This document shows positions 45,801 to 53,952 of a stretch of DNA of 55,751 nt, piece by piece. The notes under the pieces are model-generated. The model worked only from the letters and a program-made list of their open reading frames with translations, was not told where the DNA came from and did not search any database. This stretch comes from a bacterium (GTDB lineage Bacteria > UBA4055): assembly GCA_029559475.1 (NCBI GenBank), contig JAKQBN010000007.1, positions 1 through 55,751 of the forward strand, given 5' to 3'. Both the position numbers and the translations under genes were made by a program. Within the stretch, counting starts at the first letter, position 1. Each line of letters begins with the position of its first letter.

Positions 45801-46553
45801 GTTGTCATATCTTTTATCGGGATCCGGCTGCATCATCTTCGATATGACCCTGACAAGTTTCTTCGGAATGTCTTTTCTTATTTCTTCAAGCGGTACGAAT
45901 TCTCCCTTTATCGCATTTGAGATTATTTCCTGCTTGTCTTTTCCTTTGAAGGGCAATTTTCCGGTAATGCTGAAATAGAAAGTGACGCCGAGTGAAAAGA
46001 AGTCTATCTTATGCGTGACGTTTTTTTTCTGAATAAGTTCAGGAGCTATGAACTGCATCGTTCCCCTGATTTCGGTAGTGTTCTTTGACCCCGCAAAACC
46101 GAAATCCATTATTTTTAATTTACCGTAATCATCGATAAAAATGTTGTCAGGCTTAATATCATAGTGTATTATCTCTTTTGAGTGGATGTAGGATAAAGCT
46201 CTAGATGCCTGTATAAGGTTATTCTCCACTTTTTCCCATGAAAAACTTTCCTTAAGAGACTTGAAGAGCGATTTTCCCTGAATGTACTCCATCGTAAAAA
46301 AAAGCTCATTCGTGTCCTTATCGATATCGAAATCGTAAACTTTTACAAGATTCGGATGTACAAGCGAGATAAGAAACTTGAACTCGTGTTTGAATACATT
46401 TATAGCCTTAGTGGATATGACATCCGATTTTATTTTTTTCAGAGCCAGTGTTTTGCCGTATTCGAACTGATCAGCTACCCTGAATACGCTGCCGAAACCG
46501 CCCTGACCCAGTATCTGCAGGGTCAGATATCTCTGATTAATTAATTTATCCAT
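42822..46553 (-). CDS. Ser/Thr protein kinase fused to AAA ATPase and TPR repeats
   Basis: 1243 residues from ATG 46553 (MDKLINQRYLTLQILGQGG); an upstream GTG at 46577 is less likely because kinase domains of this type begin with this segment. Kinase domain (1-265): glycine loop GQGGFGSV (16-23), Lys in LALKKIK, catalytic loop HYDIKPDN (130-137, HRD changed to HYD with Asp132 kept), DFG (150-152), and FIAPELI. An AAA/STAND-like ATPase follows with Walker A GRYGNGKSS (320-328). The second half (from about 670) is helical with many TPR-like repeats (LEYYEKCNALAKDQ, YYNRALIYYQTGQTEDAI). Architecture matches large PknK-like signalling kinases. It heads the minus-strand run and overlaps the DUF4175-like gene. 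Confidence 0.9.
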   Translation of the reverse strand: MDKLINQRYLTLQILGQGGFGSVFRVADQFEYGKTLALKKIKSDVISTKAINVFKHEFKFLISLVHPNLVKVYDFDIDKDTNELFFTMEYIQGKSLFKSLKESFSWEKVENNLIQASRALSYIHSKEIIHYDIKPDNIFIDDYGKLKIMDFGFAGSKNTTEIRGTMQFIAPELIQKKNVTHKIDFFSLGVTFYFSITGKLPFKGKDKQEIISNAIKGEFVPLEEIRKDIPKKLVRVISKMMQPDPDKRYDNADEIIMDLVEDPQKKSSVQYLFTGMGIRSYISSGKLIGRKKELSFLMEISSKVFKEKIFYDNKPIFLIGRYGNGKSSILREYKYLIQLNENIDYFTANFIRGDETTYQAFEIIILEMFRVYRLNLEEFPRLKFLFENDDEIENYDDMAGSKLKRIEEVDAMAEFICSISRKNKFVLELKDFDNSNSPSINLLERLAGEMRKYPEKQMAFMIVTTVQIENLKSYHKITIKRLRENIHKLDINPLALVETREYVTQLLMETSIPEEVVSFIHKFTGGVPYYINELMIYLFNNNYLNRYKMKWILNPSFLSELTLGLREITFSNFKRFSIIEQAIIKELMIIGRPAAFDIVEIIAKVTMVNRQIIIKFLQKLTDSEVIEKIKYYDGYRYYLGNKLFHNSVVKDFQKDEYPRWNEMTARLIEKKFGVTGNNIYALADYYFRCQNRVDKAIVMLGSAINKSFEENNLEFAVTNLKRLQTIETDPQKNIDIFIKIIQNQTILGSYDTVLDQLVKFENEKHTVSDIDLLKIKLIKFDCASKAGRYDHLDNTREWLINFKIKRNMPKEIKASYFVWLGDHNKNNGRYEKSLSFYKKAMGVYKKSRNELLKTKTLLKICKIKILLGNLKNIYGDLLYSLDVFTRYNEIEHMLDTYCSLGDICRWLNDKSTSLEYYEKCNALAKDQNDITYEVKSSHRIAEFEMNKVDIDKALEFINCGVEKPEDVNIADLSGDIYYNRALIYYQTGQTEDAIFSINRSKEIRALLKRNVKLTECFFLECRILLRMYKTEEARKILQMAEAYFTKENRNFVIEFHILEALVSMQSGKHKKALKTLQKIEKTVESFAMLHRRIMFRVIKALVYDKMKDYNRTVQTVSHAHSLYVQNDEILKENKLLNLKLMIFYDRIRCYAGDQANGIKDMSNIIQFLGNHELSFYKAQVNYNLGRVYMDMEENYRALSCFKLAKKEFEKYSEDYPELRYSSRVIEEEEMKQDNRMPSAQKNY

Positions 46554-46656
46554 ACTAACCCGATAACATCTAAACACTATAAACTAATAAAAAATACTTA
46601 TAAAAAGCAATAAAAAAAACCTTAAGAATAATTCGTCAAAACGTTAAAAATTTTTC

Positions 46657-46685
46657 TTGCAAATGATTTTTTCAGGTATTATATT
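46657..46685 (+). promoter_or_regulatory. Promoter of the tRNA cluster
   Basis: TTGCAA (46657-46662), 17-base spacer, TATATT (46680-46685). It ends 11 bases before the first tRNA, so the 5' leader would be only a few bases. Confidence 0.65.
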
Positions 46686-46696
46686 ACCCGACCTAA

Positions 46697-46768
<72 letters not shown>

Positions 46769-46777
46769 CTTTTTTTT

Positions 46778-46849
46778 GGCGACGTAGCCAAGCGGTAAGG
46801 CAGAAGTCTGCAAAACTTCTATGCACCAGTTCAAATCTGGTCGTCGCCT
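46778..46849 (+). tRNA. tRNA-Cys (GCA)
   Basis: 72-base cloverleaf: acceptor GGCGACG with CGTCGCC, D arm GCCAAGCGGTAAGGC, anticodon stem GAAGT/ACTTC around CTGCAAA (anticodon GCA at 46810-46812), and T arm ACCAG/CTGGT. Discriminator T, no encoded CCA. Confidence 0.95.
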
Positions 46850-46867
46850 CTTTAAGTATGTGTGGCT

Positions 46868-46952
46868 GCTGGAGTGGTGGAATTGGTAGACACAAGGGAC
46901 TTAAAATCCCTCGGTACCTAGTACTGTACCGGTTCAAGTCCGGTCTTCAGCA
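46868..46952 (+). tRNA. tRNA-Leu (TAA)
   Basis: 85-base class II tRNA: acceptor GCTGGAG with CTTCAGC, anticodon stem AGGGA/TCCCT around CTTAAAA (anticodon TAA at 46902-46904), a long variable arm (46912-46927) with a GTAC/GTAC stem, and T arm ACCGG/CCGGT. Discriminator A, CCA not encoded. Confidence 0.94.
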
Positions 46953-46953
46953 C

Positions 46954-46980
46954 AAAAAAGGAGATTAGTCTCCTTTTTTT
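46954..46980 (+). terminator. Intrinsic terminator inside the tRNA cluster
   Basis: Six A, a GGAGA/TCTCC stem with a TTAG loop, then seven T; the A and T runs extend the stem to 11 bp. It directly follows tRNA-Leu and precedes tRNA-Gly(CCC). The shape works in both directions. Confidence 0.8.
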
Positions 46981-46990
46981 AAAGTATCAA

Positions 46991-47062
46991 GCGGGAATAG
47001 CTCAGTGGTAGAGCATCAGCTTCCCAAGCTGAGGGTCGCGGGTTCAACCCCCGTTTCCCGCT
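46991..47062 (+). tRNA. tRNA-Gly (CCC)
   Basis: 72-base cloverleaf: acceptor GCGGGAA with TTCCCGC, the same D arm as tRNA-Gly(GCC), anticodon stem TCAGC/GCTGA around TTCCCAA (anticodon CCC at 47023-47025), T arm as in the first glycine tRNA. CCA not encoded. It lies beyond the terminator, and no separate promoter is visible in the 10 bases between them. Confidence 0.95.
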
Positions 47063-47117
47063 CTTTCTCAAAGATGCTCCATTTAAAGTTAAACTATTAT
47101 AATATTAAGGTTAATTG

Positions 47118-47146
47118 TTGACTTTTTATAATTAAAAATTTATTTT
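47118..47146 (+). promoter_or_regulatory. Promoter of the pheST operon
   Basis: TTGACT (47118-47123), 17-base spacer, TATTTT (47141-47146), 39 bases before the pheS ATG at 47186. Confidence 0.6.
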
Positions 47147-47185
47147 TAGCATCTTAATGTTAACAGGGAGATTAGGTTAAACATA

Positions 47186-48184
47186 ATGGAAAGTTTACAG
47201 CAGATAAAAGAGAGGATCATAAACGACATAAACAACTCTGCAAATTTCGCCGAGACCGAGGAAAAAAGAATAAAATATCTTTCGAAAAAGGGCGAGATAA
47301 TGCTGCTTTTAGATCAGATCAAGGAAGTCCCGGTATCTGACAGAAAGGAGTTCGGTCAGGTCCTTAACGCTTTAAAAGACGAAGCGTTATCATTGATAAA
47401 CGGTCTTAAGGAAAAATATTCCGAAAAAGTGTCGGAAAAGATAGACCTTACGCTTCCGGGCAGAAAATACGACACGGGAAGTTATCATCCGCTGAATTTG
47501 ATGAAAGACGAACTCAAAAAGATCTTCAGGCAGATGGGGTTTTCTGTAGCTTCAGGACCGGAAGTCGAGACAGAATATTACATATTCGACGCGCTGAACA
47601 TGCCTTCGTGGCATCCCGCAAGGAAAGTAACCGATTCTCTTTATGTTGAAAAAGATAAACTGCTTAGAACTGAGACCTCCTCCGTTCAGATTAGAACGAT
47701 GGAGAAAGGAAAGCCTCCTTTTAGGATAATATCACCCGGCAGGGTCTACAGGAATGAAAAAGAAAACGCTACTCACACAGCGATGTTCCATCAGTGCGAA
47801 GGTCTGTACGTTAATAAGGGTGTTACGTTCTCAGAACTGAAAGGTACGCTGAAAGAATTTTTCAAGACACTTTACGGAAAAGATACTGTCGTCAGATTCA
47901 GGCCGCATTATTTTCCGTTCACCGAACCTTCAGCTGAAGTTGACGTAAGCTGTTTTAAATGTAAGGGTAAAGGATGCGCTCTCTGTAAAAAAAGCGGATG
48001 GCTTGAACTCGGAGGGTGCGGAATGGTACATCCTAAAGTTCTTGAAAATGTCGGGATCGACAGCGAAATTTACACAGGATTCGCGTTCGGTCTCGGTATC
48101 GAAAGGCTCGCTATGCTTAAATACAGCGTAAACGACATAAGATCGTTCACTGAGAACGATTTGAGATTTTTGGATCAGTTTTAA
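47186..48184 (+). CDS. pheS: Phenylalanyl-tRNA synthetase alpha subunit
   Basis: 332 residues, normal length. An N-terminal coiled-coil arm that contacts tRNA is followed by the class II catalytic core: motif 1 region LMKDELKKIFRQMGFSVASGPEVETEYYIFDALN, motif 2 RIISPGRVYRNE, FHQCEG, and motif 3 GFAFGLGIERLAMLKY near the end. A CFKCKGKGCALCKKSGW four-Cys insert, as in many bacterial PheS, is present. It forms an alpha2-beta2 enzyme with the next gene, 22 bases downstream. Confidence 0.97.
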   Translation: MESLQQIKERIINDINNSANFAETEEKRIKYLSKKGEIMLLLDQIKEVPVSDRKEFGQVLNALKDEALSLINGLKEKYSEKVSEKIDLTLPGRKYDTGSYHPLNLMKDELKKIFRQMGFSVASGPEVETEYYIFDALNMPSWHPARKVTDSLYVEKDKLLRTETSSVQIRTMEKGKPPFRIISPGRVYRNEKENATHTAMFHQCEGLYVNKGVTFSELKGTLKEFFKTLYGKDTVVRFRPHYFPFTEPSAEVDVSCFKCKGKGCALCKKSGWLELGGCGMVHPKVLENVGIDSEIYTGFAFGLGIERLAMLKYSVNDIRSFTENDLRFLDQF

Positions 48185-48206
48185 ATAATAACGGATTGAA
48201 TATAAA

Positions 48207-50594
48207 ATGAAAATTTCATCGAACTGGCTTAAGAAATATATAGATCACGATATAAATGAATCGAACATTGACGGCATCGTAAAAAAACTTGCTATTCTGG
48301 GTTTCGAAACTGAGACCGTCGAACATATTAAAAGAGAATACGATAAATTCGTCGTCGGAAAGATTCTGGAATGCTCAAAACATCCTAACGCCGACAAACT
48401 GACGCTTTGTAAAGTGGATACCGGATCGGAGATCCTGCCTATCGTCTGCGGAGCTCCCAACGTTAAAGCAGGTCAGACGGTCCCTGTCGCTCTAGAAGGC
48501 TCAAAGGTAAAAGATTTTATCATCAAAAGATCAAAACTCAGAGGCGAAGAATCGTGCGGAATGATCTGCGCGGAGGATGAACTCGGCCTGTCGGATGATC
48601 ATTCCGGTATAATGACACTTGACGATAATATTAAAGCAGGTACTCCTCTCAACGATCTCTTCGGTTACGAAGATATAGTCTTCGAACTTGAAGTAACGGC
48701 CAACAGAGCTGATGCGCTGGGGTATCTGGGATTCGGAAGGGAATACGCTTTCATGACCGGATCAGAACTGATTATTCCTGAAATAAAGCTCCAAGAATCT
48801 GGCGAACATACATCGGATTCGGTAAAGATCGAGATCAAAGACCCCGAAGCATGCCCGAGATATTGCGCAAGGCTGATCAAAAACGTTCAGATCAAAGAAT
48901 CTCCTGCATGGCTGAAAGAGAGACTGACATCAATAGGATTAAGGCCGATAAATAACGTTGTCGATTTAACAAATTTTGTAATGCTGGAGACCGGACATCC
49001 GCTTCACGCTTTCGATTTTAACAATATCGAAGGAAAGAAGATCGTTGTCAGAAAAGCAGTGACCGGCGAAAAGTTCATCACTCTCGACGGAAAAGAATAT
49101 GAATTGAACGATAAGATACTGATGATCTGCGATGCTGTAAAACCGGTAGCGCTGGCAGGCGTAATGGGCGGTCTTCACAGTGGAGTTACAGAAAAAACCA
49201 CAGATGTTCTTCTCGAAGTCGCGTATTTTAATCTCGCGGACATTAGGGAGACGGTCAAATATACGAACATACATACCGATTCATCGAAGAGATTCGAAAG
49301 AGGGGTCGATCCGAACGACGCCGAATTCATTGCGGACAGGGCGGCGTCTCTAATAAATGAGCTTGCCGGCGGTGAGATCCTGACCGGACGTGCAGATGTT
49401 TATCCTTCAAATATCGAACAAAAAGTGATCGATCTCAGATTATCCAGAACTGAAAAGGTTCTCGGATTCAATATACCTGCTGATGATATCGTCAGAACTT
49501 TCAATAAAATCGCTTTGAAAACATCTGTTAAAGATGCGGACACGTTATCTGTTACTGTTCCAACTTTCAGACCGGACATCACAAGAGAGATAGATCTCAT
49601 TGAGGAAGCGGTCAGGCTGTACGGTTATGACAGGATCCCTGAAATGGCTTTTTCTAATGTCAGCCTTGAATCAGACGAGAATCTTGAAGAAGAACTTATA
49701 GATCAGATAAGGGGCAGATTCAAAGATCTCGGACTTGTCGAAACGGTGAGTAAAAGTATGGTCGACCGAAAATTCTGCTCGGTTTTCGAAAGAAAACCTG
49801 TCAGGATCGAACATCCTCTAAACGAGGAGATGAACCATCTTAGAAATTCGATCCTGCTGTCGCTGCTTCAAACTGCTGACAGGAACATAAGAAGAAAAAA
49901 TGAAAAAATTAATATCTTTGAAACCGGCAAGATCTTTTATTATGGAGATGACGGAATTAACGAGATCAATTCAGCAGGAGTTCTAATAACGGGTATCAAC
50001 AGAGCTCAGTCGTGGAACGAGCTGGAGCTTAAATATGATTTTTATGATATTAAGGGAATAGCGGAATCTTTCTTCTGCGGATTCGGAAAATACAGTCTAA
50101 AATATGACGGTTCGGATATTCCCGCCTATTTTGATAAAGACCGTGCGGTATCAGTGTGCTTTGGAGATAAAAAGATAGCGGTTTTCGGCAAGATCAGCGC
50201 TAATACAGCTTCTTTGTTCGAGATAAAACAGGAAGTTTATTGCCTTGAAGCAGACATTCCTGAAATTCTCGAACTCGCCGGAAAAACCCCATCCTTAATA
50301 AGCGAACTGTCGAAATTCCCGCGTGTTATCAAAGATATTTCCGTATTGATGGATATTTCTGTTGATGCAGAAGCTGTCTCTTCGTTCATAAAAAAGACCG
50401 CAGGAAAAGAGCTCACCGATATTACGGTTGTGGATATTTACAGGGGCGAGCAGGTCGGTAAAGATAAAAAATCATATACTTTCAGGATGTCTTTCCAGTC
50501 TTTTGAAAAGACTTATACAGATAAAGACATCGAAAAACTTCTTGATAAAATAATTAAAGGTCTTAAAAACGACCTTAACCTTGAAATAAGATAA
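48207..50594 (+). CDS. pheT: Phenylalanyl-tRNA synthetase beta subunit
   Basis: 795 residues, full length. Domains in order: B1, an OB-fold tRNA-binding domain (about 40-150, KILECSKHPNADKLTLCKVDTG), B3/B4 editing domain (PINNVVDLTNFVMLETGHPLHAFDF; AGVMGGLHSGVT), B5 (RLSRTEKVLGF, VPTFRPDITREIDLIEEAVRLYGYD), the catalytic-like core, and the C-terminal FDX-ACB anticodon-binding domain (LSKFPRVIKDISVLMD, ending NDLNLEIR). The editing domain removes mischarged tyrosine. It lies 22 bases after pheS. Confidence 0.97.
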   Translation: MKISSNWLKKYIDHDINESNIDGIVKKLAILGFETETVEHIKREYDKFVVGKILECSKHPNADKLTLCKVDTGSEILPIVCGAPNVKAGQTVPVALEGSKVKDFIIKRSKLRGEESCGMICAEDELGLSDDHSGIMTLDDNIKAGTPLNDLFGYEDIVFELEVTANRADALGYLGFGREYAFMTGSELIIPEIKLQESGEHTSDSVKIEIKDPEACPRYCARLIKNVQIKESPAWLKERLTSIGLRPINNVVDLTNFVMLETGHPLHAFDFNNIEGKKIVVRKAVTGEKFITLDGKEYELNDKILMICDAVKPVALAGVMGGLHSGVTEKTTDVLLEVAYFNLADIRETVKYTNIHTDSSKRFERGVDPNDAEFIADRAASLINELAGGEILTGRADVYPSNIEQKVIDLRLSRTEKVLGFNIPADDIVRTFNKIALKTSVKDADTLSVTVPTFRPDITREIDLIEEAVRLYGYDRIPEMAFSNVSLESDENLEEELIDQIRGRFKDLGLVETVSKSMVDRKFCSVFERKPVRIEHPLNEEMNHLRNSILLSLLQTADRNIRRKNEKINIFETGKIFYYGDDGINEINSAGVLITGINRAQSWNELELKYDFYDIKGIAESFFCGFGKYSLKYDGSDIPAYFDKDRAVSVCFGDKKIAVFGKISANTASLFEIKQEVYCLEADIPEILELAGKTPSLISELSKFPRVIKDISVLMDISVDAEAVSSFIKKTAGKELTDITVVDIYRGEQVGKDKKSYTFRMSFQSFEKTYTDKDIEKLLDKIIKGLKNDLNLEIR

Positions 50595-50613
50595 AAAAAA
50601 TGAGGAATGCTTT

Positions 50614-50982
50614 ATGGATTATAAAGACATTAAGGAAAAAATCGCACTCGCGGCAAACAAGATCAAGGCTCTTCAGGCAGAGCTGAAAGATAAAGAATCC
50701 GAAATTTCCGGGCTTAATTCAGAACTTGAGGATATGAGAAAAAAGCACCAGACTCTAAACGAAGAGAATATAAAACTGAAGCAGGAGAACGATAAATTAT
50801 CAAGGGACAATCAGAAGGTCGTAACCGAGATAGAGGAGAAGTTCGCCGAACTGGATGCTCTTCTTTCGGACGATCAGCCTGCTGCTAAACCTAAAACCGC
50901 ATCAAAAAAGGAAGATAAAATAAAAGCCGAAGACAATGTCGGCGTCGAGAACGAACTGGAAGAGCTCGACAGGCTTTTATAA
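50614..50982 (+). CDS. Small coiled-coil protein, ZapB-like
   Basis: 122 residues, nearly all coiled coil for the first 85 (heptads of KIKALQAELKDKESEISGLN type) with an acidic, Ala/Lys-rich tail. It sits 19 bases after pheT and 13 bases before zapA. Small coiled coils in this place in FCB and proteobacterial genomes are often annotated ZapB-like, and in E. coli ZapB bridges ZapA to the division machinery. Sequence similarity of coiled coils is weak evidence, so the division role rests mostly on the neighbour. Confidence 0.7.
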   Translation: MDYKDIKEKIALAANKIKALQAELKDKESEISGLNSELEDMRKKHQTLNEENIKLKQENDKLSRDNQKVVTEIEEKFAELDALLSDDQPAAKPKTASKKEDKIKAEDNVGVENELEELDRLL

Positions 50983-50995
50983 AGACTGAATTTAT

Positions 50996-51259
50996 ATGGC
51001 ATCATCAATTAAAGTAAATATTCTGGGAGAGGAATTTCCCGTAAAAGTGAACACCGATCAGGAAGAATACATCAGAGAAGTCGTTCAGTATGTAATAGAT
51101 AAGATGGAGGAGGCTAAAACGATTACGAAAGAGAACTCCACCAAACGAATCGCTGTACTCGCGGCTCTCAACATTACCGCGGAATTCTTGAAAAGAGATA
51201 AAAATTACCGTGATAATGCTTCGGAAATAGAAAGGATCCTGAAAGAAATCGGACTTTGA
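50996..51259 (+). CDS. zapA: Cell division protein ZapA
   Basis: 87 residues with the ZapA layout: a short beta region VNILGEEFPVKVNTDQEEYIREVVQYV and a long C-terminal helix carrying RIAVLAALNITAEFLK. It binds and bundles FtsZ filaments at mid-cell. The usual companion order, zapA then a 6S RNA then rny, is seen here. Confidence 0.88.
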   Translation: MASSIKVNILGEEFPVKVNTDQEEYIREVVQYVIDKMEEAKTITKENSTKRIAVLAALNITAEFLKRDKNYRDNASEIERILKEIGL

Positions 51260-51269
51260 ACATAGAACT

Positions 51270-51443
51270 CCGGCTCTTTAATGTAGTAGTATCAAAAATA
51301 AAAAACAAGGGTTTCGACAATGATATACCGCGCCATAAAGCCTCTTCCGATGAAAAATGCGGCCCTTTTTAGGGTAGTGGACTATGAACCGGTCAGCGCG
51401 ATTCCCAACTTTCCAAAGTAGTTGCTTCTACTATAAGAGCCGG
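51270..51443 (+). ncRNA. ssrS: 6S RNA candidate
   Basis: The 275-bp gap between zapA and rny can fold into one long rod. The closing stem pairs CCGGCTCTT (51270-51278) with AAGAGCCGG (51435-51443) and continues, past a small bulge, with TAGTAG (51284-51289) and CTACTA (51428-51433). A further CGCGC/GCGCG pair lies inside, with an open central region. At 174 bases the size is right for 6S RNA, which mimics an open promoter and binds the housekeeping RNA polymerase in stationary phase. The position after zapA is the known 6S locus in many bacteria. No covariance search was possible, so the call rests on fold and position. Confidence 0.65.
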
Positions 51444-51534
51444 ATACTTTTTTACTTTAATCGAAAGCCACAGTGAATTCAAAAGAACAACGCGGGTAAA
51501 TTCCCGTTTAATATAAATATTACGGAGTATGCAA

Positions 51535-53115
51535 ATGAACTGGACCACACACATAATTTATCTGATAACAATACCGGCGGCTTTTACGCTCGGTCTTTTA
51601 TTTTTTAAATGGAGAAGCGAAAGCAAGATAGGAAGGGCGAGATCACACGCGGAACAGATCAGGTCGGAAGCGAGAAAAGAAGCGGAAATGATATTAAAAG
51701 ACGCTCAGGCTAACGTTCTGAAGGAAGAAATAAAACTTAAAGACCAGATCTCTCTTGAAAAGGATAAATTTGAAGACGAGATCAGAAAAAAAGAGGGCGA
51801 GATATTCAAGGAACAGCTTCTTATAAAAGACAAGCAGAACAGCATCAAACAGCAGCTCGAAGAGATTGTTAAAAAAGAAAAAGAGATCAAAAGCAGTCAG
51901 CAGTCGATAGAAGACAAGAAAAAATTCCTTGAAGCTAAGCAGGAAGAAGTTGACCTGAAGCACAAGGAAGCTCTGGACAAACTTCAGAAGATCTCCGGAC
52001 TTACAAAAGAGGAAGTGATCGAAGAGCTGAAGAACCAACTCATAAATGATGCGAAAAACAGCGTGGCCAAGATCATTAAGGAAATTAAGGATCAGGCGAG
52101 GGACACAGCGGACAAGGAAGCGAAGAACATCGTTGTTAACGCAATTCAGAGAACCGCCGCAGATCACAGCGCTGATACGACACTTTCAGTGATCAACCTT
52201 CCAAATGATGAGATCAAGGGAAGGATAATAGGACGTGAGGGAAGAAACATAAGGTCGTTCGAACAGGCAACAGGCATCGAAGTTATCGTTGATGATACTC
52301 CCGGAGCCGTCGTTCTTTCCGGATTCGATCCGTACAGAAGGGCTATCGCAAAAAACGCTCTTGAGAAGCTCATTCAGGACGGCAGAGTACATCCCGGCAA
52401 GATAGAAGAGATCGTTGAGAAAGCTAAAAAAGAGCTCGAGAACGAGATCAAGGAGCTAGGACAGGATACTGTTATGGAACTCGGAGTTCACAACCTTCAT
52501 CCTGATCTTATCAAACTTATTGGAAGGCTTAATTACAGAACAAGCTACGGACAGAACGTTTTGCTTCACTCGATAGAATGCGCCAAATTATGCGGTCTTA
52601 TGGCGGCGGAACTCGATTATGACGTAAAACTAGCCGTTCGCGCAGGACTTCTGCACGATATAGGAAAAGCTGTCGACCAATATCAGGAAGGCACTCACGT
52701 CGAGCTTGGCATCGAGCTTGCGAAAAAATATAAAGAACATAAGATAATTATCAATGCCATAGCCGCTCATCATGAAGATGCGCCGATAATGCATCCTATT
52801 GCATCGCTCGTAATGGCTGCCGACGCAATTTCATCGTCAAGACCGGGAGCAAGAAGAGAGACCTTGGGGAACTACCTGCAGAGGCTTGAAAAACTTGAAG
52901 CGGTCGCGATGGGATATGAAGGCGTGACAAAATCTTACGCTATCCAGGCCGGAAGAGAGATCAGGGTGCTTGTCGAGAACGAGCAGGTAGATGACGCTAG
53001 AGCGGACATGCTGGCGAGCGACATAGCCGAGAAAATACAGAACGAGATGAAATATCCCGGACATATAAAAGTTACCGTTATCAGGGAATACAGAGCGAGC
53101 AGCATAGCCAAGTAA
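51535..53115 (+). CDS. rny: Ribonuclease Y
   Basis: 526 residues from the ATG at 51535, chosen over the in-frame ATG at 51529 because CGGAG at 51523-51527 is 7 bases upstream of the former and only 1 from the latter. An N-terminal membrane helix ([18 protein letters not shown]) is followed by a long coiled coil (about 25-200), a KH RNA-binding domain ([18 protein letters not shown]) and an HD hydrolase domain with HSIECAKL and [10 protein letters not shown] metal ligands. It is a membrane-tethered endoribonuclease that starts mRNA decay. ymdB follows 15 bases later, a common partnership. Confidence 0.96.
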   Translation: MNWTTHIIYLITIPAAFTLGLLFFKWRSESKIGRARSHAEQIRSEARKEAEMILKDAQANVLKEEIKLKDQISLEKDKFEDEIRKKEGEIFKEQLLIKDKQNSIKQQLEEIVKKEKEIKSSQQSIEDKKKFLEAKQEEVDLKHKEALDKLQKISGLTKEEVIEELKNQLINDAKNSVAKIIKEIKDQARDTADKEAKNIVVNAIQRTAADHSADTTLSVINLPNDEIKGRIIGREGRNIRSFEQATGIEVIVDDTPGAVVLSGFDPYRRAIAKNALEKLIQDGRVHPGKIEEIVEKAKKELENEIKELGQDTVMELGVHNLHPDLIKLIGRLNYRTSYGQNVLLHSIECAKLCGLMAAELDYDVKLAVRAGLLHDIGKAVDQYQEGTHVELGIELAKKYKEHKIIINAIAAHHEDAPIMHPIASLVMAADAISSSRPGARRETLGNYLQRLEKLEAVAMGYEGVTKSYAIQAGREIRVLVENEQVDDARADMLASDIAEKIQNEMKYPGHIKVTVIREYRASSIAK

Positions 53116-53130
53116 ACCCGCAAGGAAAAA

Positions 53131-53931
53131 ATGGAAACAAAAATACTATTCGTCGCGGATGTGGTGGGTGAACCCGGAATGAACATTCTCGAAAAATCCC
53201 TGCCCGGTCTGCGGCTGAAATATTCGCCCGATCTTATCATAGTCAACGGAGAGAACACCCGCGCGGGAAAAGGTCTTTCCGAAGGGCTTGCAAGAAAATA
53301 CTTCCAACTTGGAATTAATGTAATTACGAGCGGGAACCACATCTGGGATTTCGCCGCATTCCATAATACTCTGAACAATCCTGCCTATACGAACATCATA
53401 AGGCCGATGAACTATCCCGAGGGAGTTCCCGGCAGAGGATATTATATCGCGACCGCATCGAACGGAGTAAAGGTCTGCGTGATCAATCTTCAGGGCAGGA
53501 CTTTTATGGCTCCCATCGACTGCCCTTTTAAAAATACAAGGGAGTTTTTAACTAAGATCAACACGCAGGCAAAAATAACGGTAATCGATTTTCACGCTGA
53601 GGCAACTGCGGAAAAGATCGCTTTGGGAAAACATCTTGACGGCTACGCGACAGCTTTTATCGGCACTCATACGCATGTTCAGACAGCTGACGAAGAGATA
53701 CTTCCTAAAGGAACTGCATATATAACGGACGCAGGTATGACGGGGCCTTTTGACGGCGTCATAGGCATGAAGACAGAAACAGCTGTCAACAGATTCAGAT
53801 TCCAGACGCCTTTCAAGTACGAGATAGCGGAAGGTGACGCAAGATTGAACGGTGTTGTAATTTCAGCCGACAGCGAAACCGGAAAAGCCCTTTCGATCGA
53901 AAGATTGAATTTTAAAGAAAAAGATCTATGA
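53131..53931 (+). CDS. ymdB: YmdB-family metallophosphoesterase
   Basis: 266 residues, standard family length (YmdB/TIGR00282-type). Metal-site motifs are ILFVADVVGEPG near the start, IIVNGENTRAGKG, ITSGNHIWD and IGTHTHVQTAD. In Bacillus YmdB hydrolyses cyclic nucleotides and affects motility and biofilm choice, and it is regularly encoded directly after rny, as here. Confidence 0.92.
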   Translation: METKILFVADVVGEPGMNILEKSLPGLRLKYSPDLIIVNGENTRAGKGLSEGLARKYFQLGINVITSGNHIWDFAAFHNTLNNPAYTNIIRPMNYPEGVPGRGYYIATASNGVKVCVINLQGRTFMAPIDCPFKNTREFLTKINTQAKITVIDFHAEATAEKIALGKHLDGYATAFIGTHTHVQTADEEILPKGTAYITDAGMTGPFDGVIGMKTETAVNRFRFQTPFKYEIAEGDARLNGVVISADSETGKALSIERLNFKEKDL

Positions 53932-53952
53932 TAATAAATCACGGAGGCAACA

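Noticed and set aside
51694-52167. 157-codon minus-strand open frame
   Set aside because: Antisense to the coiled-coil part of RNase Y, with Phe/Leu-rich composition expected from reversed Lys/Glu codons.
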